DNA of 64,000 bases from Thermocatellispora tengchongensis (GTDB lineage Bacteria > Actinomycetota > Actinomycetes > Streptosporangiales > Streptosporangiaceae): positions 528,306 through 592,305 of the forward strand of contig NZ_JACHGN010000002.1 of NCBI RefSeq assembly GCF_014202315.1. The letters are read 5' to 3'. The notes under the pieces are model-generated. The model was not told the origin of the DNA. It did not search any database and saw nothing but the letters and a program-made list of their open reading frames with translations. Of the stretch, positions 20,205 to 28,364 are shown one piece after another; the stretch's first letter is position 1; every line of letters begins with the position of its first letter. The translations under genes were made by a program, and so were the position numbers.

Positions 20205-20702
20205 TCAGCGGGAGTAGATCGTCTCCGCCGGGCCGCAGGTGAGCGGGTCCCAGGGGGTCCACCGGCAGACCGCGATCGTGATCTGGGTGATCTGCTCGAA
20301 CGGCTGCGACAGCGCCATCTCGAACGGCGCGGTGTCGGGGCCGGTATGGGGGACGGGCAGGCAGTGCTCGGAGGTGTAGCTCCAGCTCTTCACGTAGTAC
20401 GCCGGGCTGGGCCAGTGCGTGACCTCGACGCGCCCCTTGGCGCACTGCCCGAGCCAGACGTTGATCTGGCCGCGCAGCACCGGCTTGTGCCGCACCACCG
20501 GCAGCCCGCCCTGGTAGTCGAACCAGAAGTCGTCCTCGTAGGTGCCGCTCATGTTGGTCAGCCACGAGGGGTCGTAGATCGGGCCCCAGAAGACGATGAC
20601 CTGCCCCGCCGCGGCCGGGGCGGCGGAGGCGCCGAACGCGGCGGCGAACGCGAGCGCGACGGCGGCCAGCCGCCTTCTCCACGACGCGCGGTGCGGGGTC
20701 AC
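20205..20702 (-). CDS. Secreted protein of unknown function
   Basis: 165 residues from GTG 20702. The N-terminus TPHRASWRRRLAAVALAFAAAFG ends in SAAPAAAG, a textbook signal peptide with twin-arginine-like basic n-region but no strict Tat motif. The mature part (about 135 residues) has FWGPIYDPSW, paired cysteines (GQCAKG, SEHCLP, AVCRW, TCGPAE) and aromatic-rich strands; I do not recognise a family. The frame continues upstream to 20939 through a 51-bp tandem repeat, so several alternative starts exist, each unit offering a GTG or similar codon. The true start needs N-terminal mapping. Confidence 0.68.
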   Translation of the reverse strand: MTPHRASWRRRLAAVALAFAAAFGASAAPAAAGQVIVFWGPIYDPSWLTNMSGTYEDDFWFDYQGGLPVVRHKPVLRGQINVWLGQCAKGRVEVTHWPSPAYYVKSWSYTSEHCLPVPHTGPDTAPFEMALSQPFEQITQITIAVCRWTPWDPLTCGPAETIYSR

Positions 20703-20925
20703 TCCGGCTCCTGCGGTGCGCCGCCTTCTCCACGACACGCGGTGCGGGGACACCCCGGCTCCTGGGGCGAGCCGCCTTCTCCACGACGGACGGTGCGGGG
20801 AGCCCTCGGCTCCTGCGGCTGACCGCTTTCTCCACGACGTGTGGTGCGGGGACGCTCCGGCTCCTGCGGCGAGCCGCCTTCTCCTGGACGTGTGGTGCGG
20901 GGTCACTCCGGCTCCTCGGGTCGGG
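20671..20925 (-). repeat. 51-bp tandem repeat, five units
   Basis: Units start at 20671, 20722, 20773, 20824 and 20875 with exact 51-base spacing. In the frame of the secreted protein each encodes a 17-residue unit like SPHR-x-SWRRRLAAGAG. The unit nearest the gene merges into the hydrophobic core of the signal peptide, suggesting the array arose from the start region of that gene. Confidence 0.85.
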
Positions 20926-21058
20926 GGTGATTGCTCCAAGCGTCGGCCGGAGCCGCCCGCGGCGCATGAGCACGGGGGTACTCAGGTTCGTCATAACTCG
21001 TGGGGCTTTGGGGTATTTACGGTGATCATGAGGCTGGTCGGTGTAGGGAGCTGAATCG

Positions 21059-21895
21059 TTGTCAGCGCGAGAACGCGTGCGTGCCATTCTGGAGACCCGG
21101 AGCTTCGAGCGGGCGATCGTCACCGTCATCGTCGTCAACGCGATCACCATCGGATGCGAGACGTCCGCGTTCCTGGTCGAGCACGCCGGCGGTCTGCTCC
21201 AGGCGATCGACCGGATCGCCGTGACCATCTTCGCGGGCGAGCTGGCCGCCCGCCTGTACGTCTACCGCGGCTCCTTCTTCCGCGACCCCTGGAACTGGGC
21301 CGACCTGACGATCGTGCTGGTCGCGCTGGTCCCCGCGGGCGGTTCGGCCTCCGTGCTGCGCACGCTGCGCGTGCTGCGGGCGCTGCGCCTGATCTCCACC
21401 GTGCCCAGCATGCGCCGGGTGGTCAGCGGGCTGCTGGCCGCCGTGCCGGGCATGGCCTCGATCATCGGCTTGCTGCTGCTCGTCATGTACGTCTCGGCGG
21501 TGATGGCCACCGAGATGTTCGGCCCGGTCGCCCCCGCGTACTTCGCCGACCTGCCGACCTCGCTGTTCACGCTGTTCCAGATCATGACCGGGGAGTCGTG
21601 GCCGGACATCGTGCAGCAGGTCATGAGCGCCCGGCCGTGGGCGTGGATCTTCTTTGTCGGCTACATCCTGGTCTCGTCGTTCGTGGTGCTCAACCTGTTC
21701 ATCGCCGTCGTGGTCAACGCGATGGACGACGAGAACACCTCCGAGGAGGAGCAGCGCACCGACGACCGGCTGATCGCGATCATGGACGAGATCGCCCGGC
21801 TGCACGCCAAGCTCGACTCCCTCCAGGCGGCGGCACCCGCCACCCGCAACGGCGTGCCCGCCGTCGCCCGCCGGGGCGGCGCCTCGGGCGGCTGA
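21059..21895 (+). CDS. NaChBac-like voltage-gated ion channel
   Basis: 278 residues, one six-helix voltage-gated channel subunit. S4 is SVLRTLRVLRALRLIS with arginines every third residue; the pore reads FQIMTGESWPDIV, aligning with the TLESW filter of bacterial sodium channels but with Gly for Leu; S6 is FVVLNLFIAVVVNAM. A C-terminal acidic and coiled-coil segment (DENTSEEEQRTDDRLIAIMDEIARLHAKL) should tetramerise as in NaChBac. The glutamate filter points to Na+ or Ca2+ conduction. TTG start with AGGGAG nine bases upstream. Gene stands alone. Confidence 0.87.
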   Translation: MSARERVRAILETRSFERAIVTVIVVNAITIGCETSAFLVEHAGGLLQAIDRIAVTIFAGELAARLYVYRGSFFRDPWNWADLTIVLVALVPAGGSASVLRTLRVLRALRLISTVPSMRRVVSGLLAAVPGMASIIGLLLLVMYVSAVMATEMFGPVAPAYFADLPTSLFTLFQIMTGESWPDIVQQVMSARPWAWIFFVGYILVSSFVVLNLFIAVVVNAMDDENTSEEEQRTDDRLIAIMDEIARLHAKLDSLQAAAPATRNGVPAVARRGGASGG

Positions 21896-22023
21896 CCGGG
21901 CGCCCGCCTCGCCGTCCACGCCAGGGAGGACGGCCGGACGATCCCATGGCCGTGCGTCCGGGGGGATGTCCGATCGTCGTGCTGCCCCGATGGCCCTCCC
22001 GACGGCCGATGTAGTGTCCCGCC

Positions 22024-22204
22024 ATGGACCTGCTCAGCGACGCGGTCGCCGGGCGCCGGCGATGTGGTGTTCCTGCCCCGCGAACTGGGCCACGGCCTCG
22101 CCGACGCGCCCGGCGCCCCGCTGGTGGACGCGCAGGAGGGCGAGTCCGGCGCGGCCCCCGGCCACTGCCGCGCCGCCCCGGGCCTCGCGGCGCCGCTCAG
22201 GTGA
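22024..22204 (+). pseudogene. AraC-type regulator remnant (cupin domain)
   Basis: ATG 22024 begins MDLLSDAVAG, the common opening of actinobacterial AraC regulators with an N-terminal cupin; from 22058 a different frame continues GDVVFLPRELGHGLAD, the conserved cupin segment, to a TGA at 22202-22204. About 50 residues between these motifs and the whole HTH half are missing. A deletion with frame change explains this. Confidence 0.7.
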
Positions 22205-22238
22205 TGGGAGCAGGTTTGGTAGTGACACTAGCCAGGTT

Positions 22239-22276
22239 GTTACCGCGGTGCTAACGTTCCAGCAGAAAATCGTTTC
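22239..22276. promoter_or_regulatory. Candidate operators before sugar-binding protein
   Basis: GTTA-CCGCGGTGC-TAAC (22239-22255) and GAAA-ATCG-TTTC (22265-22276) are two imperfect palindromes in the 174-base AT-richer leader of the binding-protein gene. Both have the look of LacI/GalR-type sites; GCTAACG recurs in the palindrome inside the other binding-protein gene at 55906. Confidence 0.4.
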
Positions 22277-22378
22277 AAGACGGCTTCTTCCGTCGTAAAC
22301 GTGTAGTAATCCTACGAAGATTGCCCCATCCGGCGGCGCCTGGCCGGCCGGCGCGCACGGGGCGATGAGGAGTTCGGG

Positions 22379-23650
22379 ATGGGGAACCTGCTCAAGCGCA
22401 TGACGGCGGTGGCGCTGGCCGCGGTGCCGCTCGTGCTGGCCGGGTGCGCCGTCGGCGGCGGCGGCGCGGCGCAGTCGAAGACCACGCTCAGCTTCGTGAT
22501 GTGGGGCGACGGCGAGGACTCGGCGAAGGCGTACAAGGACGTGATCGCCGACTTCGAGAAGGCCAACCCCGGCATCAAGGTCAACCTGGAGACCTTCTCC
22601 ACCACCAACTACGACACCGTGCTCAAAAGCCGCCTCGCCGGCGGCGCCGGGCCCGACATCTACGGCTTCGACCAGAAGAACCTGACCGACTTCATCAAGG
22701 CCGGCTACACCACCAACCTCGTCGGCGAGCCCTGGTTCGCCTCCCTCACCGAGGACGCCAAGCGCGAGGCCACCCGGTTCGCGGCCGCGGGCGAGGCGCA
22801 CTACGTGCCGATCTCCCAGTCGGGCAACGGCATCGTCTACAACAAGGCGCTGTTCGACAAGGCGGGCGTCACCGAGGAGCCGCAGACCCTCGACGAGCTG
22901 ATCGCCGTCTCGGAGAAGCTGAAGAAGGCGAAGATCACGCCGCTGGCGATGTCGGCCCAGGAGAGCTGGTGGCCGCAGTTCATCATCTACTACGCCATCG
23001 CCCAGCACGTCTACGACAAGAACCCGAACTTCAACGAGGACGTGATGTCCGGCAAGGACAGCATCGGGTCCAACGCCGGCTGGAAGGAGAGCCTGGAGAT
23101 CTACCGGAAGCTGGTGCCGTACTTCATGGACAACCCGCTCGGCACCAACCAGACGGCCGCGCAGTCGGCGTTCATCCGCGGAAACGCGGCGATGTTCCCC
23201 GCGCCGTGGATCCTTCAGGAGGCGCGCGACGCCAAGCTCGACGTCGGCTACTTCAACTTCCCCACCACCGACACCGCCGAGACCAAGACGATGTGGGGCA
23301 GCTACCTGGTCTCGCTCGGCATCAACCCCAAGAACGGCAAGAAGGACCTGGCCAGCAAGTTCATCGGGTTCCTGTTCTCCCCGCAGGCGTACACCAAGTT
23401 CCTGGGCACCGTGCGGGCCTTCCCGACCGCCCAGGGCGTGGACGTGGGCACGATCGACCCGCTCTTCCCCGACATGCAGCAGGCGTGGGAGGGGCGCACC
23501 TTCGCCACCCTGCTCCTGCCGCCCGTCCCGGGCATCCAGGACGTGCTGCTCAAGGAGCTGCAGAACCTCACCGGCGGGCGCACGGAGGTCGCGGACGTCC
23601 TGAAGAAGCTGCAGGACACCGTCGATGAGGAACGGGAGGCGGGCAACTAG
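22379..23650 (+). CDS. ABC sugar-binding lipoprotein
   Basis: 423 residues, family 1 extracellular solute-binding protein. Signal peptide with lipobox LVLAGC (Cys about 22) means it is anchored to the outer face of the membrane. TLSFVMWGDGEDS, ADFEKANPGIKVNLETFSTTNYDTVLKSRLAGGAGPDIYGFD (in parts) and ATRFAAAGEAHYVPISQSGNGIVYNKALFDKAG are typical of carbohydrate-binding members. GAGGAG precedes the ATG. Unusually, no permease genes follow; a strong hairpin and then a glycosidase-like gene come next. It must borrow a permease from elsewhere or be a relic of a larger operon. Confidence 0.87.
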   Translation: MGNLLKRMTAVALAAVPLVLAGCAVGGGGAAQSKTTLSFVMWGDGEDSAKAYKDVIADFEKANPGIKVNLETFSTTNYDTVLKSRLAGGAGPDIYGFDQKNLTDFIKAGYTTNLVGEPWFASLTEDAKREATRFAAAGEAHYVPISQSGNGIVYNKALFDKAGVTEEPQTLDELIAVSEKLKKAKITPLAMSAQESWWPQFIIYYAIAQHVYDKNPNFNEDVMSGKDSIGSNAGWKESLEIYRKLVPYFMDNPLGTNQTAAQSAFIRGNAAMFPAPWILQEARDAKLDVGYFNFPTTDTAETKTMWGSYLVSLGINPKNGKKDLASKFIGFLFSPQAYTKFLGTVRAFPTAQGVDVGTIDPLFPDMQQAWEGRTFATLLLPPVPGIQDVLLKELQNLTGGRTEVADVLKKLQDTVDEEREAGN

Positions 23651-23669
23651 CCCCCGCGCCGGCCGCGCC

Positions 23670-23706
23670 GGCGCCGGAGCGGGCCGCGACGGTCCGCTCC
23701 GGCGCC
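23670..23706 (+). terminator. Strong hairpin after binding-protein gene
   Basis: GGCGCCGGAGCGG (23670-23682) pairs perfectly with 23694-23706 across an 11-base loop. No U-tract follows. It starts 20 bases after the stop codon and could end transcription partly or stabilise the binding-protein mRNA. Confidence 0.6.
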
Positions 23707-23731
23707 GCCGCCGCGCCCGCAGCCTGCCGAC

Positions 23732-23775
23732 ACGCCGCCTACCGAGACGCCGCCTACCGAGACGCGCTTACCGAG
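23732..23775 (+). repeat. 15-bp tandem repeat, about three units
   Basis: ACGCCGCCTACCGAG occurs twice in tandem (23732-23761) and a third, 14-base variant follows to 23775. Lies between the hairpin and the DUF6259 gene start. Confidence 0.75.
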
Positions 23776-23795
23776 AAGAGGACCGCTTTTCTCCC

Positions 23796-25886
23796 ATGAC
23801 CGAGCACCTGACGATCCGCGACGGCCGTACCGAGGTCGTCTTCGACCCGGCCAGCGGCGGCATCACCGGCCTGCGTGACCTGGAGCTGGGCGGCTGGCTG
23901 CGGCCCGGGGCCGGGCCCTCGCTGTTCGTCCTGGAGATCCCCCGGCACGGCGACCGCACCGTGGTCGCCGCCACCGCCGCGCAGACGCTCGCCTCGGCCG
24001 TCGTACGCGAGGACGGGCGCGCGGTCGCGCTCGCCTGGGACGGGCTGGTGACCAGCGCCGGCGAGCGCCTGGACGCGCGGGTGGAGGTCACCGCCGCGCT
24101 GGACGGCGCGGGACGGCTGGAGCTGACGCTGGAGGCCGAGCCCGGCGAGGCGGTCGTGGAGGCCGTGCGCTTCCCGTCGCTCGCCGGGTTCAGGCCGCCG
24201 GAGGGCGAACGGCTGGAGCTGATCCGGGCGGAGTACTCCCAGGGCGGCACGGTCGCGCTGCTGCCGGGCTTCGAGAACAACTCTCCCTACTGGGGCACGA
24301 CGTTCCCCGACTACGCCAGCACCAACCTGCGCCCGGAGGTGGTGTGCAACCCCACCTCGCCGTTCGTGGCCCTGGCCGGGGAGACCGGCGGGATCACGGT
24401 CATGCCGTCGGCGCCCACGCTGGAGTTCGTCGGGTGGCGGGTGTCGCTGGAGCCCGGCTACCTGGACAGCCTGACCAGGCTCGCGGGCGCGGACGCGGCG
24501 GTCACGCTGGACGCGATCCAGATGCCGACGCCCTCGGACGGGCGGCTGCGCGCGGTGCCGGTCACGCTGGCGCCGTACCGGGGCGGGCGGGCGCAGGCCC
24601 TGGCGCCGTACCGGGCCACGCAGCGGCCCAGCCGGGTGCCGTCCGCCGCCTGGCTGCGCGAGCCGCGCACCTGGCTGCAGGTCCAGCTCATGTCCACCGA
24701 GAACGAGCCGCGCTACGACTTCGCCGACCTGGCCGCGATCATCGAGGAGTGCGCGGCCGGGGGCATCGGCGCGATCCAGATCGTCGGCTGGAACGAGGGC
24801 GGCCAGGACGGCCTGGTGCCGGTGCACCGCCCGGCCGGGCGGCTGGGCGGCGAGGCCGGGCTGGTCCGCGCGCTGGCCCGCGCCCGGGAGCTGGACGTCA
24901 AGGCGGTGCTGTACGTCAAGTACCAGTGGGTGGAGCGTCCGGGCCCGCACTGGGCGGAGCTGGAGCCGTACGCCTGCCTGGACGAGAACGGCCAGCCGTA
25001 CGCGCAGCCGGGGCCGGTCTACCACTCCGCGCGCAAGCGCTACGGCATGAGCACGCCCTGGTACGTCCCCCTCTGCTTCTCCGCCCGCGACCTGCGGGCC
25101 CGGTTCGCCGAGGAGGTGGCCCGGATGGCGGAGTGGGGCGCCGCCGGGGTGCTCGCCGACGAGTCGCTGTACCACGGCCGTGCGCTGCTGTGCTTCGCGA
25201 GCGGCCACGGCCACGAGCCGGGCGCGTCGGCGTACCTGTGGGACGGCGAGTTCGTGGAGGACCTGCGCCGCGCCGCCGAGGCCGTCTCCCCGGACTTCGT
25301 GATCGCGGGGGAGGGCTGCTACGACGGCCAGTTCGAGCACTACGACCTGTCCTACTTCCGTAGCTGGTCGGAGCGGCACCTGCCGATCGGCCGCGAGCTG
25401 CGCTCGGACGTGCGCATGGCCACCGCCGTGATCGGCTTCGACGACCGAAACATGGTCGGTCAGTGCCTGCTGTACGGCTACGCCATGAGCCTGGAGCCGT
25501 ACAACTTCAAGGGCCGCCCCGGCGACATGCCCGCCACGCTCGCGTACGCCGCCGCCGTGGACCGCTTGCGCGCCCGGCTCGCGCCCTGGCTGTGGAACGG
25601 CGCCTACCTGGGGGACGAGGGGGTGGCCGAGGGGGTGACGGTCACGGTTCACGAGGCCGGGGCCCGCGCCCCGCAGGTCGCCGTCTGGGCCCACGAGTCG
25701 CGGCCCGGCAGCAGGTGCGTGGTGGTGGCCAACTTCGACGACGAGCCGCGTACGTACGCCGTCGCGATCGACGGGCCGCGCGTGGTGCTGCGCCCCGAGG
25801 GCGGCGAGCCGGAGCCGCTGGAGGCCGGCCGTCTCGCGCTCGGCCCGCGCAGCGCCGCCGTGCTCGCCGACCCCGCCGACCTGTGA
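23796..25886 (+). CDS. DUF6259 glycoside-hydrolase-like protein
   Basis: 696 residues. An N-terminal beta-rich domain (1-260) is followed by a TIM-barrel-like region with PRTWLQVQLMSTENEPRYDFADLA, IGAIQIVGWNEGGQDG, GVLADESLYHGR and FVIAGEGCYDGQ, and a small C-terminal beta domain (FDDEPRTYAVAI). These are features of the DUF6259 proteins, which are distant relatives of alpha-galactosidase-type glycosidases; the carboxylates in VLADESL and IAGEGCYD are plausible catalytic residues. No signal peptide, so cytoplasmic. AAGAGG is rather far (15 bases) from the ATG. Probably acts on sugar imported via the upstream binding protein. Confidence 0.75.
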   Translation: MTEHLTIRDGRTEVVFDPASGGITGLRDLELGGWLRPGAGPSLFVLEIPRHGDRTVVAATAAQTLASAVVREDGRAVALAWDGLVTSAGERLDARVEVTAALDGAGRLELTLEAEPGEAVVEAVRFPSLAGFRPPEGERLELIRAEYSQGGTVALLPGFENNSPYWGTTFPDYASTNLRPEVVCNPTSPFVALAGETGGITVMPSAPTLEFVGWRVSLEPGYLDSLTRLAGADAAVTLDAIQMPTPSDGRLRAVPVTLAPYRGGRAQALAPYRATQRPSRVPSAAWLREPRTWLQVQLMSTENEPRYDFADLAAIIEECAAGGIGAIQIVGWNEGGQDGLVPVHRPAGRLGGEAGLVRALARARELDVKAVLYVKYQWVERPGPHWAELEPYACLDENGQPYAQPGPVYHSARKRYGMSTPWYVPLCFSARDLRARFAEEVARMAEWGAAGVLADESLYHGRALLCFASGHGHEPGASAYLWDGEFVEDLRRAAEAVSPDFVIAGEGCYDGQFEHYDLSYFRSWSERHLPIGRELRSDVRMATAVIGFDDRNMVGQCLLYGYAMSLEPYNFKGRPGDMPATLAYAAAVDRLRARLAPWLWNGAYLGDEGVAEGVTVTVHEAGARAPQVAVWAHESRPGSRCVVVANFDDEPRTYAVAIDGPRVVLRPEGGEPEPLEAGRLALGPRSAAVLADPADL

Positions 25887-25891
25887 CCGAA

Positions 25892-25919
25892 GGCCGCGGC
25901 GGGTTGCGCCGCCGCGGCC
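25892..25919. terminator. Terminator hairpin between convergent genes
   Basis: GGCCGCGGCGG (25892-25902) and its exact complement (25909-25919) with a six-base loop, six bases after the DUF6259 stop. Its symmetry allows use from both strands, ending the xylanase transcript as well. Confidence 0.75.
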
Positions 25920-25929
25920 GGTCCGGGTT

Positions 25930-25965
25930 GATCAGGGTCGATCAGAGTGGATCAGTGCGGATCAG
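25930..25965. repeat. GATCAG repeated every 10 bases
   Basis: GATCAG occurs at 25930, 25940, 25950 and 25960, exactly ten bases apart with differing four-base spacers. The last copy includes the stop codon of the xylanase gene. Confidence 0.85.
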
Positions 25966-27074
25966 AAGCGCCGCACGCCCAGCATCGCCGTGTAGGCCGG
26001 CTTGGGCGCGAGGTTCTCGTCCATCGGGGTCGCCGCGCCCTCGCCCTCGAACCATTCGGGCACCCAGGAGTGCCGGTCGGTGAAGCCCCAGACGGTGAAC
26101 TCGGTGCACCGCCGGTTGGCCGCGCACGTCTTCAGCATGTCGCGGAAGAACTCCGCCTGCCGCGCCAGCTTCTCCGGCGTGACCGGCAGCACCATGCGCG
26201 CGTCGGCCTCGGTGATCGCCACCTCCAGGCCGAGATCGGTGAACTTGCGCATCACGTTGGGGAAGTCGCCCGGGTAGTCGTACTGGATGCCGAGGTGGCC
26301 CTGGAAGCCCATGCCGTCGAGCGGCACCCGCTGCGCCTGGAGCTGCTTGACCAGGTTCAGGTAGGCGTCGATCTTGTCGGTGTCCCACTCCAGGTTGTAG
26401 TCGTTCAGGTAGAGCTTGGCGTGCGGGTCGGCCTGGCGGGCCCAGCGGAAGGCGTCGGCGATGTAGCCGGGGCCGAGGTGGGTCAGCCAGATGCTCTGGC
26501 GCATGTTGCCGTCGTCGTCGATGACCTCGTTGGCGACGTCCCAGGCGCGGATCTTGCCGCGGTACCTGCCGACCTCCTTCTTGATGTGGTCGCGCAGGAT
26601 CGCGCGCAGCTCGGCCGCGTCGATCTCGCCGCTCTCCACACCCTGGGTGAGCCAGGCCGGGAGCTGGTTGTGCCAGACGAGGGTGTGCCCGCGTACGCGC
26701 TGGTGGTTGCGCCGCGCGTTCTCCACGACGGCGTCGGCGCCCTCCCAGTTGTACACGCCGCGCTCGGGCTCGACCGACTCCCACTTCATCGCGTTCTCCG
26801 CGGTGATGTGGGTGAACTCGCGGTTGAGCACCCGCCGGTAGTCGTCCTCCTCGGCCAGGGCGGTGACGTCCACGGCCGTGCCGATGTGGATGCCGAGCTT
26901 GCGCGCGAGCTCGCGCAGGTTGTCCGGCTTGTGCTTGCCGGGGTGGGCGGCTGTCTGTGGCGCGGTGGTCTGCGGTGCGGCGGTCTCGGCGGAGGCGGGC
27001 GAGGGGAGGGCGGGGGCCAGCGCGAGCGCGAGCGTGGCCAGTCCCAGAGCGAGTCGTTTCGTTGCGGGCCTCAT
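25962..27074 (-). CDS. Secreted GH10 endo-1,4-beta-xylanase
   Basis: 370 residues: signal peptide (cleavage near SPASA-ET, residue 29), a short linker and a single GH10 catalytic barrel. Acid/base E183 lies in WDVANEV and nucleophile E289 in AITEADAR; HTLVWHNQLPAW and YNLEWDTDK are further family motifs. No carbohydrate-binding module is attached. It cleaves the xylan backbone outside the cell. TGGGAG precedes the ATG. The promoter shows TTGACG and TACGTT with 17-base spacing, and the known Streptomyces xylanase box CGAAACTTTCG lies in the leader. Confidence 0.93.
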   Translation of the reverse strand: MRPATKRLALGLATLALALAPALPSPASAETAAPQTTAPQTAAHPGKHKPDNLRELARKLGIHIGTAVDVTALAEEDDYRRVLNREFTHITAENAMKWESVEPERGVYNWEGADAVVENARRNHQRVRGHTLVWHNQLPAWLTQGVESGEIDAAELRAILRDHIKKEVGRYRGKIRAWDVANEVIDDDGNMRQSIWLTHLGPGYIADAFRWARQADPHAKLYLNDYNLEWDTDKIDAYLNLVKQLQAQRVPLDGMGFQGHLGIQYDYPGDFPNVMRKFTDLGLEVAITEADARMVLPVTPEKLARQAEFFRDMLKTCAANRRCTEFTVWGFTDRHSWVPEWFEGEGAATPMDENLAPKPAYTAMLGVRRF

Positions 27075-27094
27075 ATGCGGCTCCCAGGATGCGG

Positions 27095-27180
27095 CGAAAC
27101 TTTCGGAACAACCCCGACATCTTTCGTGCAATGAAACGTAGATGTCACGTGGCTCGCCGTCAATGGGCCTGAAACGTTTC
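27095..27180 (-). promoter_or_regulatory. Xylanase promoter with two operator boxes
   Basis: On the minus strand, -35 TTGACG (27158-27163), 17-base spacer, -10 TACGTT (27135-27140). GAAACGTTTC (27171-27180) is just upstream of the -35, and CGAAACTTTCG (27095-27105) lies in the leader. The latter equals the inverted repeat described near Streptomyces xylanase genes. Confidence 0.75.
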
Positions 27181-27200
27181 GAGCGTGAGACCGTGGTGCG

Positions 27201-28364
27201 TCAGGCCGTTGCGCGCAGGGCCGCCGCCGCGGCCTCCAGCCGGGCGGCCGAGGCCAGTCCGGCGTGGTAGACGTGCAACTCGCTCGCGCCCGCCTCGCGC
27301 AGCCTCCGCCAGTGCCCGGCCAGGGCCGCGGCGTCGGCGGGCCGGGGCGGCAGCACGGTCACGTACGCGCCGAGCCGCGCGGCCGGTCCCGCCGCGGCCC
27401 GCATCGCCCGCAGCGCCTCCACCCCGCCCTCCCAGCACGGGACGATCAGCCGTCCGCCCCCGGTGACGTGCGCCGCGGGGCCGGTGGCCCACGGATCGGG
27501 CGAGGCGTGGAAGGCGAGCCGGGGCACCCCGGCCGCCTCCTCGGCCACCGCGTCCCGCAGCGCGGCGACGCCCGCCGCCCGCACGGCCAGGACCGCCGCG
27601 GCCCCGTCTTTCAGCACCTCCTCCAGCACCTCATCCATGCCCGCCGCACCGCCCGGAGCCGGGCCCCCGGTGGCCTCCCCGGCCCCCAGGGCCGCGCGCA
27701 CGCGGGCGGCCAGGGCGTCCGGGTCGCAGCCGGCCGCGGCGAGGGCGTCGCGGCAGGCGGCGCAGAAGCACAGCGACAGCAGGCGCTCCTCCAGCGGGGA
27801 CCAGTCGGCGCCGGCGGTCTTCTCGTGGCACCCCTGGTGCCCGAAGCCCATCGGCCCGCACGCCTCGGCGACCAGCCCGCCCGGCCGTCCCTGGGCGACG
27901 ACCTCGCGCACCAGCAGCCGGGCGTACTCCCGCACCTCCGGCGCCGACGGGCACAGCGCGTACGGGTACGCCTCGCCGAACGCGTTGCGCGCCACCAGCC
28001 CGGGGTGCCGCCCGCCCAGCAGCGAGGAGTGGGTGAGCACCACCCAGGCGTCCACCTCGACGCCGTGCCGGGCCAGCGCGTCGCGGGCCTCGCCGTAGGC
28101 GTCCTCGCTCCCGGTCCAGGCCGCCCCGGACTCCGGCGCGAGCCGGGCGTGCCGCCAGGCGGCCTCGCGCACCGGGACGTACAGGGCCGCGTGCCGCGCG
28201 TCCACTACCCGCCGCCGCGGATGCCGCGGGGTCGCGGCCCGCACCGAGTGGTACGCCGCCGCCAGCGCGACCGACCGCACCCCCAGCGCCGCCAGCCGCC
28301 CGGCCGCCTCGGGGTCGCCCAGCACGTCCCAGGGGTAGAGGTACCAGGTCGCCGGGGTCACCAT
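27201..28364 (-). CDS. Unknown protein of the hexuronate cluster
   Basis: 387 residues; no family that I can name. It starts MVTPATWYLYPWDVLGD, has alternating helix/strand segments suggesting a TIM barrel (GVRSVALAAAYHSVRAATPRHP, VDAWVVLTHSSLLGG, GLVAEACGPMGFGHQGCHEK, LAFHASPDPWA, LGAYVTVLPP, ASELHVYHAGLAS) and a CFCAAC cysteine cluster in the middle. H, E and D residues in ACGPMGFGHQG and THSS could be catalytic. It overlaps the glucarate dehydratase gene by seven bases (ATGGTGA), so it belongs to that operon; a glycosidase- or isomerase-like role in uronic acid release is inference only. Confidence 0.7.
   Translation of the reverse strand: MVTPATWYLYPWDVLGDPEAAGRLAALGVRSVALAAAYHSVRAATPRHPRRRVVDARHAALYVPVREAAWRHARLAPESGAAWTGSEDAYGEARDALARHGVEVDAWVVLTHSSLLGGRHPGLVARNAFGEAYPYALCPSAPEVREYARLLVREVVAQGRPGGLVAEACGPMGFGHQGCHEKTAGADWSPLEERLLSLCFCAACRDALAAAGCDPDALAARVRAALGAGEATGGPAPGGAAGMDEVLEEVLKDGAAAVLAVRAAGVAALRDAVAEEAAGVPRLAFHASPDPWATGPAAHVTGGGRLIVPCWEGGVEALRAMRAAAGPAARLGAYVTVLPPRPADAAALAGHWRRLREAGASELHVYHAGLASAARLEAAAAALRATA

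Noticed and set aside
20671-20925. CRISPR-like array
   Set aside because: Units are contiguous and similar throughout, with no variable spacers, and continue into a signal peptide.
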